Positions 26,045 to 34,255 of a stretch of DNA of 64,000 bases are shown one piece after another. The translations under genes were made by a program, and so were the position numbers. Each line of letters starts with the position of its first letter. Position 1 is the first letter of the stretch. Under the pieces are notes generated by a model that made no database searches, was not told where the DNA came from, and saw only the letters and a list, made by a program, of their open reading frames with translations. Source of the stretch: Pseudofrankia saprophytica (GTDB lineage Bacteria; Actinomycetota; Actinomycetes; Frankiales; Frankiaceae); NCBI RefSeq assembly GCF_000235425.2, contig NZ_KI912266.1, forward strand, positions 7,769,130-7,833,129, in the 5' to 3' direction.

Positions 26045-26911
26045 TCAGCTGGCAGCAAGCGCCGCGCCCAGGCGGTTGAGCCAGGATTGGGCGTCGCCGT
26101 CGACGTGGGGGTGCTCGGCGCGGAAACGGTCCCAGTCCACCTGGCCGGGCGAGAGCGGTTGGATCACGTCGAGGTGGTCCAGGAGTTCGAGGAGCAGGCC
26201 GCAGATGTGAGCGAGCGGCACCTGGCTGTGCTCGGCGAGCAGGACCGCGTCGTAGAGGTCCTTGCCGCGGGCAGGGACGTCGTTGAGCAGCCAGTACACC
26301 TTCCAGGCCAGGGAGAGCGCGGGGGTCGCGGCCATCATCCGCGTACCCAACGGCGGGATCTCCACGACGACCGGCTCCTCGACCAGCCGCTCCCCGAACG
26401 CCAGGTCGATCTGGAGCACGTCCCGCTCGTCGCCGACGTCGTACGGAAGCAACAGGCGGGTCACCGGCGGCGGGTGGCTCGTTCCGGGCGGCTGGCCCGG
26501 CCGTTCCTCCTGGAAGCCGTGGGGCAGTCGCGCCGGTAGCCGTGAACCTGACCGTCGCGGCAGCGTGTCGGCCGGGTACTCGTCAAGGTAGCCGTAGTAG
26601 CCGTTGATGTCGTCGACCTCGATCAGGTCCGCGCGCAGACCCGGCACCGGGTCCTCAGCGAGCGCCGCCAGGACGCCGTCCACCAGAGCCTGCTCGCCGA
26701 TCCGCGCGGTCGGGTGCCCGTCCGCGTCGAGGCCGGGGTGCGTCACGACGAAGTCGATGTCCGCGGGCTCGCGCGCGGGCTCGCCCAGCCAGGCCCTGAG
26801 CGCCACGCTGCCCCGCAGCACCAGGTACTGGGCCCAACAGGACGCGGCGAGAACCCGTAACACGTGCGCCACCGCCGCGCGGCGCGCGATCAGCCTGTCG
26901 GTCACAACCAC
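26045..26911 (-). CDS. AbiEii/AbiGii-type nucleotidyltransferase
   Basis: 288 residues from GTG 26911. The nucleotidyltransferase signature is complete: GS motif (LVLRGSVALRAWLG, Gly34-Ser35) and DxD (ADIDFVV, Asp51 and Asp53). The second conserved block is LAWKVYWLLNDVPARGKDLYDAVLLAEH. AbiEii proteins are toxins of type IV toxin-antitoxin/abortive infection systems, normally next to an AbiEi antitoxin on the same strand. No AbiEi-like winged-helix gene lies beside it, so this may be an orphan or a housekeeping relative. A Pro/Arg-rich insertion (about 120-160) is unusual. Confidence 0.75.
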   Translation of the reverse strand: MVVTDRLIARRAAVAHVLRVLAASCWAQYLVLRGSVALRAWLGEPAREPADIDFVVTHPGLDADGHPTARIGEQALVDGVLAALAEDPVPGLRADLIEVDDINGYYGYLDEYPADTLPRRSGSRLPARLPHGFQEERPGQPPGTSHPPPVTRLLLPYDVGDERDVLQIDLAFGERLVEEPVVVEIPPLGTRMMAATPALSLAWKVYWLLNDVPARGKDLYDAVLLAEHSQVPLAHICGLLLELLDHLDVIQPLSPGQVDWDRFRAEHPHVDGDAQSWLNRLGAALAAS

Positions 26912-27043
26912 GCCGCGATTAGACCATATGTTCGATATCTACTCGACAGCCACCTGGCTCCGTCACCCAGCCGAGGCCGGCGCGAATCACGGAAGGAACC
27001 GCCCGGAATGCCGGAACTGGCGGGTTACCCGCTCGTTTGGCGG

Positions 27044-27343
27044 TCACAGGTCGACGAGCTCGACGGTCACGGTCGCGACGTCACCGGGCTCCAGGGCCTC
27101 GGCCTGGCGGACGGCGCGCTTGACAGGCAACACGTAGCCGCGGGTGCTGTCCGGGAAGATCGAGGTCGTCCACGAGCTGCCGCCTACCATGACCCGCACC
27201 CGTAGCGACCCGAAGCCGCGACGCAGCCCACCCGCCCGCTCACGGATCTCCTCGGACGCCTCGGCAGGCAGGCTCACGAAGGTCCAGCTGTCCGTACGCC
27301 GGGCGTCCCATATCCACAGCTCGCTATCGAAGACGACGACCAC
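27044..27343 (-). CDS. DUF1905 domain protein
   Basis: 99 residues. The whole protein matches the DUF1905 pattern: SWTFVSLPAE, EEIRERAGGLRRGFGSLRVRV, SSWTTSIFPDS, YVLPVKRAVRQAEAL and the closing GDVATVTVELVD. It is a small cytoplasmic beta-barrel domain of unknown biochemical role. Stands alone. Confidence 0.85.
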   Translation of the reverse strand: MVVVFDSELWIWDARRTDSWTFVSLPAEASEEIRERAGGLRRGFGSLRVRVMVGGSSWTTSIFPDSTRGYVLPVKRAVRQAEALEPGDVATVTVELVDL

Positions 27344-27438
27344 CAGCTCAGTGTCACCGCCGAGTCCGACAGTCCACGGCCGTCGGCCGCCAGTTGCCGT
27401 CCCGGCGGGTAAATCCGGGCGGCGACAAGGAACACCCG

Positions 27439-27454
27439 ACGGCGACTTCGCCGT
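27439..27454 (-). terminator. Short perfect hairpin after the AraC gene
   Basis: ACGGCGA (27439-27445) and TCGCCGT (27448-27454) form a 7-bp perfect stem about 37 bp downstream of the leftward AraC gene. Confidence 0.4.
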
Positions 27455-27490
27455 TAGTCTCTCCGTCCCACCTGACCAAGCCTCGCCGCC

Positions 27491-28243
27491 TCAGGGCCGG
27501 AAGCTGGCCCGGTATTCCGTCGGAGTGCGGCCGGTCAGCTCCCGGAATGCGGCGTTGAACGCCGACAGGGAGGTGTAGCCGATCGTGTACGCGATCGCGG
27601 TTACCGCGGCGTCCCCCGCGGCGAGTTCCTCGATGGCGCGCAACACCCGCATACGACGCAGGACCGCCCGCCAGGTCATGCCCGTCTCCGCCTCGAACCG
27701 CCGGGCCAACGTCCGCGGCGCGACGCCCACCTCGTCCGCCAGGTCCTCGAAGCGGACCTCCTCGCCGAGCCGCTCCTCGGTGAGCCGCAAGGCTCGGCGC
27801 AGCTCCGGCGATCGCCCCGCCGGCACGACCACCGGACTCGGCTGATCAGCAAGCCGCCAGGTCACCGCGGCGAGCGCGGCGAACAGCGTCTCGCCGTACG
27901 CCGTGAGGGGCTCATCGCTCTCGCCCCACGCGCCGCACTCATTCACCAGCGCCCGTGCCAGCGGGCTGAGGTCGAACACCGTCAACGGCGCTGGCGGAAC
28001 CGGGGCGAAGTCGGTGTCGAACAGCACCGACGCCGTCGTCACCTGCTGCGGGATGCTCACCCGGACCGGCCGGCCCGCCTCGATCAGCGCGGCCCTGGCC
28101 GGCGGCAACAACCACGCCTGACCCCGCGCCTCCAGCCGCAGGACGCCGGCGGAGGCGCAGAGCAGGTAGTGGCGGTCGACGCAGAGGTCGCGATCGGGCT
28201 CCGGCGCGAACGTCCGGACGAAGCTGTACGCCTTCCGGGTCAT
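27491..28243 (-). CDS. AraC-family transcriptional regulator
   Basis: 250 residues from ATG 28243. An N-terminal cupin-like domain (AGRPVRVSIPQQVTTASVLFDTDF) is followed by a C-terminal double helix-turn-helix (about 155-250: RFEDLADEVGVAPRTLARRFEAETGMTWRAVLRRMRV and AVTAIAYTIGYTSLSAFNAAFRELTGRTPTEYR). It is 46 bp downstream of the small monooxygenase-like gene on the same strand and probably co-transcribed. Effector unknown. Confidence 0.9.
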   Translation of the reverse strand: MTRKAYSFVRTFAPEPDRDLCVDRHYLLCASAGVLRLEARGQAWLLPPARAALIEAGRPVRVSIPQQVTTASVLFDTDFAPVPPAPLTVFDLSPLARALVNECGAWGESDEPLTAYGETLFAALAAVTWRLADQPSPVVVPAGRSPELRRALRLTEERLGEEVRFEDLADEVGVAPRTLARRFEAETGMTWRAVLRRMRVLRAIEELAAGDAAVTAIAYTIGYTSLSAFNAAFRELTGRTPTEYRASFRP

Positions 28244-28289
28244 CGACGGCCTCGCACGGACCGATCGTAGGAACCCGCCGCTACGCCGG

Positions 28290-28592
28290 TCAGGCGACCG
28301 TCTCCACCAACTCGGCCTGGAATCTCCGGCTGATCGGAACGCCGGTCATCATCGGCCGAAGCACCTCGCCGGAGCGGGCGAATGCCTCCGACCCCAGGTA
28401 GCCGCCAAACGACGCCGGGTCGTCCCATTCGTGCACGACGGTGATCCGGGTGTCGTCCTCGCGGGAGGCATAGACCCGGAAGGCGACATTGCCTGGCATG
28501 GCGCGGATCTCGTCACGCTCACCGTCGAGCTGGGCGAGGGCGGCCGGCCGATCGGCGGCAGCGGTACTGAAATCGAGGATGGCAATGAGCAC
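28290..28592 (-). CDS. ABM-fold (antibiotic biosynthesis monooxygenase-like) small protein
   Basis: 100 residues from GTG 28592, with AGGAGGT just upstream; a longer frame upstream has no such site. The sequence LIAILDFSTAAADRPAALAQL, RVYASREDDTRITVVHEWDDPASFGGYLGSEAF fits the dimeric alpha/beta barrel superfamily that includes heme-degrading and quinone-forming monooxygenases. Substrate unknown. First gene of a likely pair with the AraC regulator. Confidence 0.8.
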   Translation of the reverse strand: MLIAILDFSTAAADRPAALAQLDGERDEIRAMPGNVAFRVYASREDDTRITVVHEWDDPASFGGYLGSEAFARSGEVLRPMMTGVPISRRFQAELVETVA

Positions 28593-28759
28593 CAGAGACC
28601 TCCTGGTTCGGGGCGGGTAACCGCCTCGGGCTTGATGCACCCATCTTCAGCCGGTCCCCACCCGCCGACCACGGTCAGCCGGACACGTTCACGCTCCCAT
28701 CGGACAGGCCCGCTCCGCACCGGCGGCGCGGCGATCACGGTGATCACGGCAGCGCTTCG

Positions 28760-30124
28760 TCATCTGCCGAGCAGGCCGCGCTCGATCACGTGGACCGCGG
28801 CCTCCAGCGTCTGCGTCGGGTGGTTTCTGCCGCCGAACACGTCGAGCAGGGCCATCGCCACGATCGCCTCGGCATGGACGTCACCGAAGCCGCGTGGTTC
28901 CAGGAAATGCACGATCTGGCGCCGGCCCCAGTCGAGCGCAGCGGCCGCGTCGGTCCCGAGCGACGCATCGCGGCGTGTCGCGTCGACCCAGATCCGGATG
29001 ATCCCGGCCTCGGAGGCGTGCATCTTGTTGTATGTGCGCAGCCATGCCCGCAGGTCTGCCGTCGACCAGGCTTTCCCGGACCCGGGTTCGGGCGGCGCGG
29101 GGATTGCCGCGAGCGTGCTGGAAAGCGGCTCCATCGCTGTCAGCACGAGAACTCGCGCGAGGTCGGCCTTGTTGGCGAAGTATCGGTAGAAGAGGCCGTG
29201 CGAGAGGCCGGCGATCTCGACGACGTCGTCGATCCGCGCGCTGTGATATCCGTGCCTGATAAAGGCCTCGTAGCCGGCGGAGAGCAGCGCGTCATGCGTC
29301 GCCCGCGCGGCGCCGACGAGCGCGGAGCGCCGTGTCGATGTCCCGTCGGCCCGGTGGTCGAAGTCGATCGGCGGCGCCGCGACGGCGTCTCGACCGTGCA
29401 CGTTCACGTCGGGAACGAGCCCGAAGAAGGTGCGGTGGATGATGTCGGCGATCGCGTCGTCGACGCGGGCACGGGGATACGCGTGCGGGGCCGCGTGCCG
29501 CAGGATCCTGCCCAGGTAGCAGGCGTGGGCCGTGGCGCCCAGGAGCAGGCCGATCATCGCGTCGGCCCCGCCGGCGGCGGACGCGGCCGCAGGCAGCTTG
29601 GACCGGATCCGCGCGATGGTCAGCGCCACCGCGCGGGTGTTCAGCGCTTTGAGGCTCTCCGCCTCCCTGGCCGCGCTCTCGAAGACGTGAAAGACGGCGC
29701 CGAAGTGCTCGTAGATGTCCGCGTACTGTGCCACCCAGGCGCGGATCGCCGTCCAGCCGGCGCCATCCGGAGTCAGCGGCCCCATCGCCTCGACGGAGGC
29801 GCTGACCTGGTGGGCGACCTGCCCCGCCAGGTGCCAGAGGACGTCCTCCTTGCTGGAGAAGTACTGGTAGAACGTCACGCGCGAGCAGCCGGCGTGCCGG
29901 GCGAGGTCGGCGATGGTCGAGGTGTGGTAGCCGCCCTCGCCGAACGCCCGCAACGCGGCGGCCAGGATGCGCTGCCGGGTGCGCTGCCCGCGCTGGCCGA
30001 CCGCGGGATTACCGGAGAACGGGGCGCGTCGGGCGATCGGCTCCGGCCCGGGCAGTCCCCTGGCCTCGGCGGTGGGTGTCGGCCGCGCGGGCCCGCCCGT
30101 CGAGCTGGCCGGATCGCTGATCAT
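28760..30124 (-). CDS. TetR-family regulator with two tandem DNA-binding domains
   Basis: 454 residues, about twice the usual TetR length. Two complete TetR helix-turn-helix regions are present: residues 48-95 (RTRQRILAAALRAFGEGGYHTSTIADLARHAGCSRVTFYQYFSSKEDVL) and about 272-322 (HDALLSAGYEAFIRHGYHSARIDDVVEIAGLSHGLFYRYFANKADL). Each is followed by its own helical ligand or dimer domain, so a single chain may mimic a TetR dimer. It lies next to the amidohydrolase gene on the same strand and probably controls it. Confidence 0.9.
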   Translation of the reverse strand: MISDPASSTGGPARPTPTAEARGLPGPEPIARRAPFSGNPAVGQRGQRTRQRILAAALRAFGEGGYHTSTIADLARHAGCSRVTFYQYFSSKEDVLWHLAGQVAHQVSASVEAMGPLTPDGAGWTAIRAWVAQYADIYEHFGAVFHVFESAAREAESLKALNTRAVALTIARIRSKLPAAASAAGGADAMIGLLLGATAHACYLGRILRHAAPHAYPRARVDDAIADIIHRTFFGLVPDVNVHGRDAVAAPPIDFDHRADGTSTRRSALVGAARATHDALLSAGYEAFIRHGYHSARIDDVVEIAGLSHGLFYRYFANKADLARVLVLTAMEPLSSTLAAIPAPPEPGSGKAWSTADLRAWLRTYNKMHASEAGIIRIWVDATRRDASLGTDAAAALDWGRRQIVHFLEPRGFGDVHAEAIVAMALLDVFGGRNHPTQTLEAAVHVIERGLLGR

Positions 30125-30131
30125 GATTTCG

Positions 30132-30210
30132 CCAGCATCTCAAATCCAGCATCTCCATCGAGGTCCGCCTGCCGGTCGGGGTCTGCTGGTCAGGGTCTGC
30201 CGGTCAGCCC
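30132..30210. repeat. Direct repeats upstream of the double TetR gene
   Basis: CCAGCATCTC occurs at 30132-30141 and again at 30146-30155, 14 bp apart, right before the TetR start codon (30124, leftward). Beyond it, three 14-bp tandem units (consensus CTGCYGGTCRGGGT) fill 30169-30210. These may be regulator sites. The rest of the gap to the amidohydrolase (30211-30382) shows nothing clear. Confidence 0.6.
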
Positions 30211-30382
30211 CGGGCCGGCCGCATGGTTGCCTGCGATGGCGAACATCCGGCCGGCTCGGTGGCGGCGAGATCGGCGATGCTCCCTGCTCGCGGGACCGTC
30301 GTGCTGGTGGGGCCCTCCGCCGTCCACTGCGCGAAGGACCCACCAGCCACACTTCGACCGGCCTCCCGATCGGCCTCTCCGC

Positions 30383-31591
30383 TCAGGCCGCGGCAGCGAA
30401 CGGGAGGTTCATGGCCTCGGCCAGGTTGCCGCCCATGACACGAGCGATGTCCTCCGCGGACAGGCCCTCGAGCTCGTCGACGTAGGAGACCGGGTCGGAC
30501 AGGCCCTCGGCGTGCGGGAAGTCGGACCCGAACACGACGCGGTCGACACCCACGACCTTGATGAGGCCGCGCGGGTCCTCCTCGTGGAACGGGTGAATCC
30601 AGATGTTGCGCTTGAACACCGCGAGCGGGTCCTCGTCGAACCGCCTCGGGTTGTGCGCGTAGGCGGTGCCGGCGGCCTCCACGAAGGGCCGAACCCAGCC
30701 GGAGCCGTTCTCGACCGGAAGAATGCGCAGCTGGGGGAAACGTGAGAGCAGCCCGTGCCCGATCAGCGAGGCCACCGTGTCGAAGATGCCCCGGCCCTGG
30801 GTGTGCATGATCTCGATGAACGCCGACGGTGTGGAGAAGGGAAGGTGCTCACCGTCGGCTCGCCCCTCCCACATGTTGTAGTAGCGGGTCAGACCGTCGT
30901 CGGAGGAGTGCAGGCCGACGGTGATGTTCGCCTCGACGACCTTCTCCCAGAACGGGTCGAACTCCGGCAGCGCGAACGACCGGAAGCCCTCGTAGCCGGG
31001 AACCGGCGCCGGCCGGATCAGGATGATCTTCGCTCCGCGCTCGAGCACCCACTCCAGTTCCTTGATCGCCTCGCTCACGATCGGCAGCGTGATGACCGGG
31101 GTGGCGAAGATGCGGTCCTGGTAGTTGAAGCTCCACTGCTCGTGCATCCACTGGTTCAGCGCGTGGACGACCACGTGGGTGGCCTTCGGGTCCATGCGCA
31201 GCCGGTCCTCCAGGAGACTGGCGAGCGTCGGCCACATGAGCGCCCGGTCGATTCCCAGCTCGTTCATGAGGGCCAGCCGCGGCTCCGGCGCGAAGAACGC
31301 CTCGGGCGAGCGGATCGGGGCACCCATCAGTTCCCGGGTCGACTTCCCATCCGGATTGCCGTGCTTGAAGAACTCCTCCCAGGCTCCCGGCCGGGCGACG
31401 ACGTTGAAGGTCGGGTTCGGGATGTACTCGGAGATCACACCCCGAACCGCGATCTTGTCACGCCCGTTGACCTGGACGTATTTGATTAGGCCGTCATATT
31501 CCTTGGGAAGAAATCTCGTGAAGGCGTCCACCGTCTCGTACATGTGGTTGTCCGCGTCGAAGACGGGAAAGTCGACGGGGGTTCTGGGCAT
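30383..31591 (-). CDS. Amidohydrolase family 2 (metal-dependent TIM-barrel hydrolase/decarboxylase)
   Basis: 402 residues from ATG 31591 with GGAGG 5 nt upstream. N-terminal metal motif is DADNHMYE instead of the classical DxHxH; other family residues are GLHSSDD, IHPFHEED and VFGSDFPHAEGLSD. This subfamily is common in actinobacterial catabolic loci, and relatives include ACMSD and resorcylate decarboxylases. Substrate unknown. Regulated presumably by the adjacent TetR via the palindrome at 31731. Confidence 0.88.
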   Translation of the reverse strand: MPRTPVDFPVFDADNHMYETVDAFTRFLPKEYDGLIKYVQVNGRDKIAVRGVISEYIPNPTFNVVARPGAWEEFFKHGNPDGKSTRELMGAPIRSPEAFFAPEPRLALMNELGIDRALMWPTLASLLEDRLRMDPKATHVVVHALNQWMHEQWSFNYQDRIFATPVITLPIVSEAIKELEWVLERGAKIILIRPAPVPGYEGFRSFALPEFDPFWEKVVEANITVGLHSSDDGLTRYYNMWEGRADGEHLPFSTPSAFIEIMHTQGRGIFDTVASLIGHGLLSRFPQLRILPVENGSGWVRPFVEAAGTAYAHNPRRFDEDPLAVFKRNIWIHPFHEEDPRGLIKVVGVDRVVFGSDFPHAEGLSDPVSYVDELEGLSAEDIARVMGGNLAEAMNLPFAAAA

Positions 31592-31730
31592 GACTACCTC
31601 CGGTCGCTGGTGGGCCGTCCGGCGGACGTCACTGGGCGGCCGCGCGACAGCTCGTGATCATGCCTGCCTGGCAGCCGACGAGTATCAGCCCCGGTGCGTG
31701 ACGCCAGACACAGATCGTTCCTAACATCTT

Positions 31731-31752
31731 CTAACACTGACGTCAACGTTAG
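31731..31752. promoter_or_regulatory. 22-bp palindrome upstream of the amidohydrolase
   Basis: CTAAC at one end and GTTAG at the other flank a perfect central TGACGTCA; 18 of 22 positions are symmetrical. It lies 140 bp upstream of the amidohydrolase start and 237 bp before the epimerase start, in the divergent region. A further CTAACA lies 10 bp to the left. Good candidate for the TetR operator. Confidence 0.5.
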
Positions 31753-31988
31753 TCAGGAGCCGGGACGGCTCGCGACGAGGTCCGCTCGGGTACGGCGCCG
31801 TCACAGATGCCGGGGCGAGGGGTCGGATGGCTATCGACTGCCCCAATGGATCGGGTTACGACATAGCCCTCCTCGCGGCTCGCACCAGGCCACTGCCCGG
31901 ACGACGCGGGCGACGCCCATCCCGCGGCTGACTCCACCGGGGAATCGCCGGGCGAGTTAACCGGGCTGGAGGCGGGGAGGCCTGCGAC

Positions 31989-33181
31989 ATGCGCGTCGCG
32001 ATCGTCGGAGCCACCGGGAACATCGGACACGCCCTGCTCCACACCCTGCTGGCGGATCCGTCCGTCGAGGAAGTCGTCGCGGTCGCCCGGCGCCTGCCCA
32101 CCGAGCCACTCGGGGCTCGCGTCCGCTGGACGTCGATCGACATCGCGCACCCTGACGCCGCGGCGGCGCTGACCGAGGCCTTCCAGGGCTGCGCGGCCGT
32201 GGTCCACCTCGCCTGGCTGATCCAGCCAGTCCGTCGTCCGGACGTGATGCGAGCGACCAATGTCGACGGCAGCGCCCGCGTCTTCGAAGCGGTCCGGGCC
32301 GCCTCGGTGCCGACGCTGGTCTACGCCTCCTCCGTCGGTACGTACGCACCGGCGCCCCGGGACGCCCACGGTTCCAAGGCAGGCCGCCTTCTCGCCGAGG
32401 ACTGGCCGACGACCGGCGTCGTGACCTGCGCCTACAGCGTGCACAAGGCGGCGGTGGAGGACATTCTGGATCGCTTCGAGACGGACTTCCCGCAGTGCCG
32501 GGTGGTGCGGATCCGGCCCGGCATCGTGCTCTCCGGGGCCGCCGCCGCCTCGCAGACGCGCTACTTCGCCGGACCGCTGCTGCCCCGCCGCACGCTCGGC
32601 CTGCTCCTGCGTGGCCACCGCCAGCCGGACGGGACGGCCGACCCGACGAGCGCCCCGCGCCGGCCGGCGGCCCGATGGTCCACGGGCTGGCGACGCCCCG
32701 GCCGGCTGCCGGTGGTCCGGCGGTCAGCGGGCTGGAGTTCCAGGTCGTGCACACCGACGACGTCGCGGCCGCGTTCGCCGCCGCGATCAGGGCGGACGCG
32801 CGCGGTCCGATCAACGTGGCCGCGGGCCCGGTCGTGGACCCACGCTCACTGCCGAACATGGTGGGCGGTCAACCGATACCGGTGCCGGCAAGGCTGGTCC
32901 GCGGCCTGGTCCAACTGGCCTTCCGGGGTCGCCTCATCCCCATCGACGAGGGGTGGATCGACCTTGCTCTCGCGGTCCCGCTGATGGACACCAGCCGGGC
33001 CCATGAGCTGCTCGGCTGGCGGCCCGCGCACGAGGCCGGGTCCATCCTGCGCGAGTGGCTGACCGGCGCCGCGGCCGGAACGGGCCGAGCCACCCCGGTG
33101 CTTCGCCCCGTCAACCGGCCAGGCGACCAGGTCGCGGGCGCCGCCCGCGCCATCCGTGGGGACTCCGCCGGCCGGGTATGA
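31989..33181 (+). pseudogene. NAD-dependent epimerase/dehydratase with a frameshift
   Basis: From ATG 31989 the frame reads a good extended-SDR N-terminus: MRVAIVGATGNIGHALL, VVHLAWLIQPVRRPDVMRATNVDGS, and YASSVGTYAP with the catalytic YSVHKAAVEDIL. After RYFAGPLLPRR the natural continuation (LEFQVVHTDDVAAAFAAAIRADARGPINVAAG to the end at 33181) is in another frame. The switch lies somewhere in 32600-32675, in a Pro/Arg-rich stretch about 30 residues longer than usual. Either a real frameshift or a sequencing error. Divergent from the amidohydrolase, probably the same catabolic cluster. Confidence 0.7.
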
Positions 33182-33364
33182 CGCCGCGCGCCGCGGAGTG
33201 GAGTTCCCGCCGACGGGAGCCACCATGTGCGGCGTCGCGCCGAGTTGGCTGACGATCTGCTCTGGGCATCGCGTTTATGGTGACCGCCCTGTCGGGTAAG
33301 TGGCCGAACAACTGAAGGTGGGGCCCCGGCCCAAGGCCAGCCCGGGGAGAACTGTGGGACTGGT

Positions 33365-34255
33365 GTGATCGCATGCGAGGGCCGAGCACGCCGGGTCGAC
33401 GGGATAGACCAAGGCGACCACCTGTGTCTGGCGTACTTCGACGACACCGAGCAACGCCGGGTGGTCACCGCATATGTGCGGGCCGGCCTGGGGCGCGGAG
33501 AGCGGGTCCTGTACTTCGCTGACGAGCGCGCCCCGCGTGAGGTCCTGGGGTGGCTGCGCGAGGACGGTGTCGATACGGCGGCGGTCCTCGCCACCGGCCA
33601 GCTGTCCGTGGCCACCGCCGCCACCAGCTACCTTGCCTCCGGGGCGTTCGACGCCCTGGCGATGGTGCGGGCGCTGCGCAGCGAGGTGAACGACTCGTTG
33701 TCAGCCGGCTTCGCCGGCGTTCGGGTCAGCGGCGAGATGGGCTGGGCACTGCGTGACGTGCCTGGCGCTGACCAGCTGGGCACCTACGAGACCGCGGTGA
33801 ACGCGGCGTTCTCCGGCCAGTCGGCTTCGGCGGTCTGTCAGTACGACGCGCGCCAGTTCAGCGCCGCCGCATTGGAGGACCTGCAGCGGCGCCATCCGGC
33901 AGCGGTGGAGCTCACGCCGCTGCACCTGAGCAGCCGGTTGCGCATCGTGCCGGCCTTTCGCTGCGGACGTCGGACGCTGCGGGTGGTGGGCACGGTGGAC
34001 CACAACACCGTCGACGCGCTGGCCGGGGCGCTCGAGGCCGTCCTGACCTGGCCGGAAGACATCTGGGTGGACATGGGCGAGCTGGAGTTCATCGACCTGG
34101 CTGGGCTGCGGGCGCTGAGTCATGCCGCGGGGCGGCTGCCGGCGGGACGGCAGATGCACGTGATGAACCTGGCGCCACTGCTGTGCCGCGTGGTCGAGCT
34201 GGTCGGCTTCAACAACATCCCCTCCCTGACCGTCACCCCTCGAGACGCCACGTGA
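33365..34255 (+). CDS. MEDS-STAS regulator (anti-anti-sigma factor type)
   Basis: 296 residues from GTG 33365 (ggggaga about 12 nt upstream). Residues 10-165 form a MEDS sensor domain (GDHLCLAYFDDTEQRRVVTAYVRAGLGRGERVLYFAD; later GTYETAVNAAFSGQSASAVCQYDARQF). Residues about 195-290 are a STAS domain (LRVVGTVDHNTVDALAGALEAVL, WVDMGELEFIDLAGLRALSHAA). The phosphorylatable position of STAS antagonists is Asp-Leu-Ala here (FIDLAGL) rather than the usual D-S-S/T, so phosphorylation control may be lost. The stop overlaps the next gene. Confidence 0.9.
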   Translation: MIACEGRARRVDGIDQGDHLCLAYFDDTEQRRVVTAYVRAGLGRGERVLYFADERAPREVLGWLREDGVDTAAVLATGQLSVATAATSYLASGAFDALAMVRALRSEVNDSLSAGFAGVRVSGEMGWALRDVPGADQLGTYETAVNAAFSGQSASAVCQYDARQFSAAALEDLQRRHPAAVELTPLHLSSRLRIVPAFRCGRRTLRVVGTVDHNTVDALAGALEAVLTWPEDIWVDMGELEFIDLAGLRALSHAAGRLPAGRQMHVMNLAPLLCRVVELVGFNNIPSLTVTPRDAT

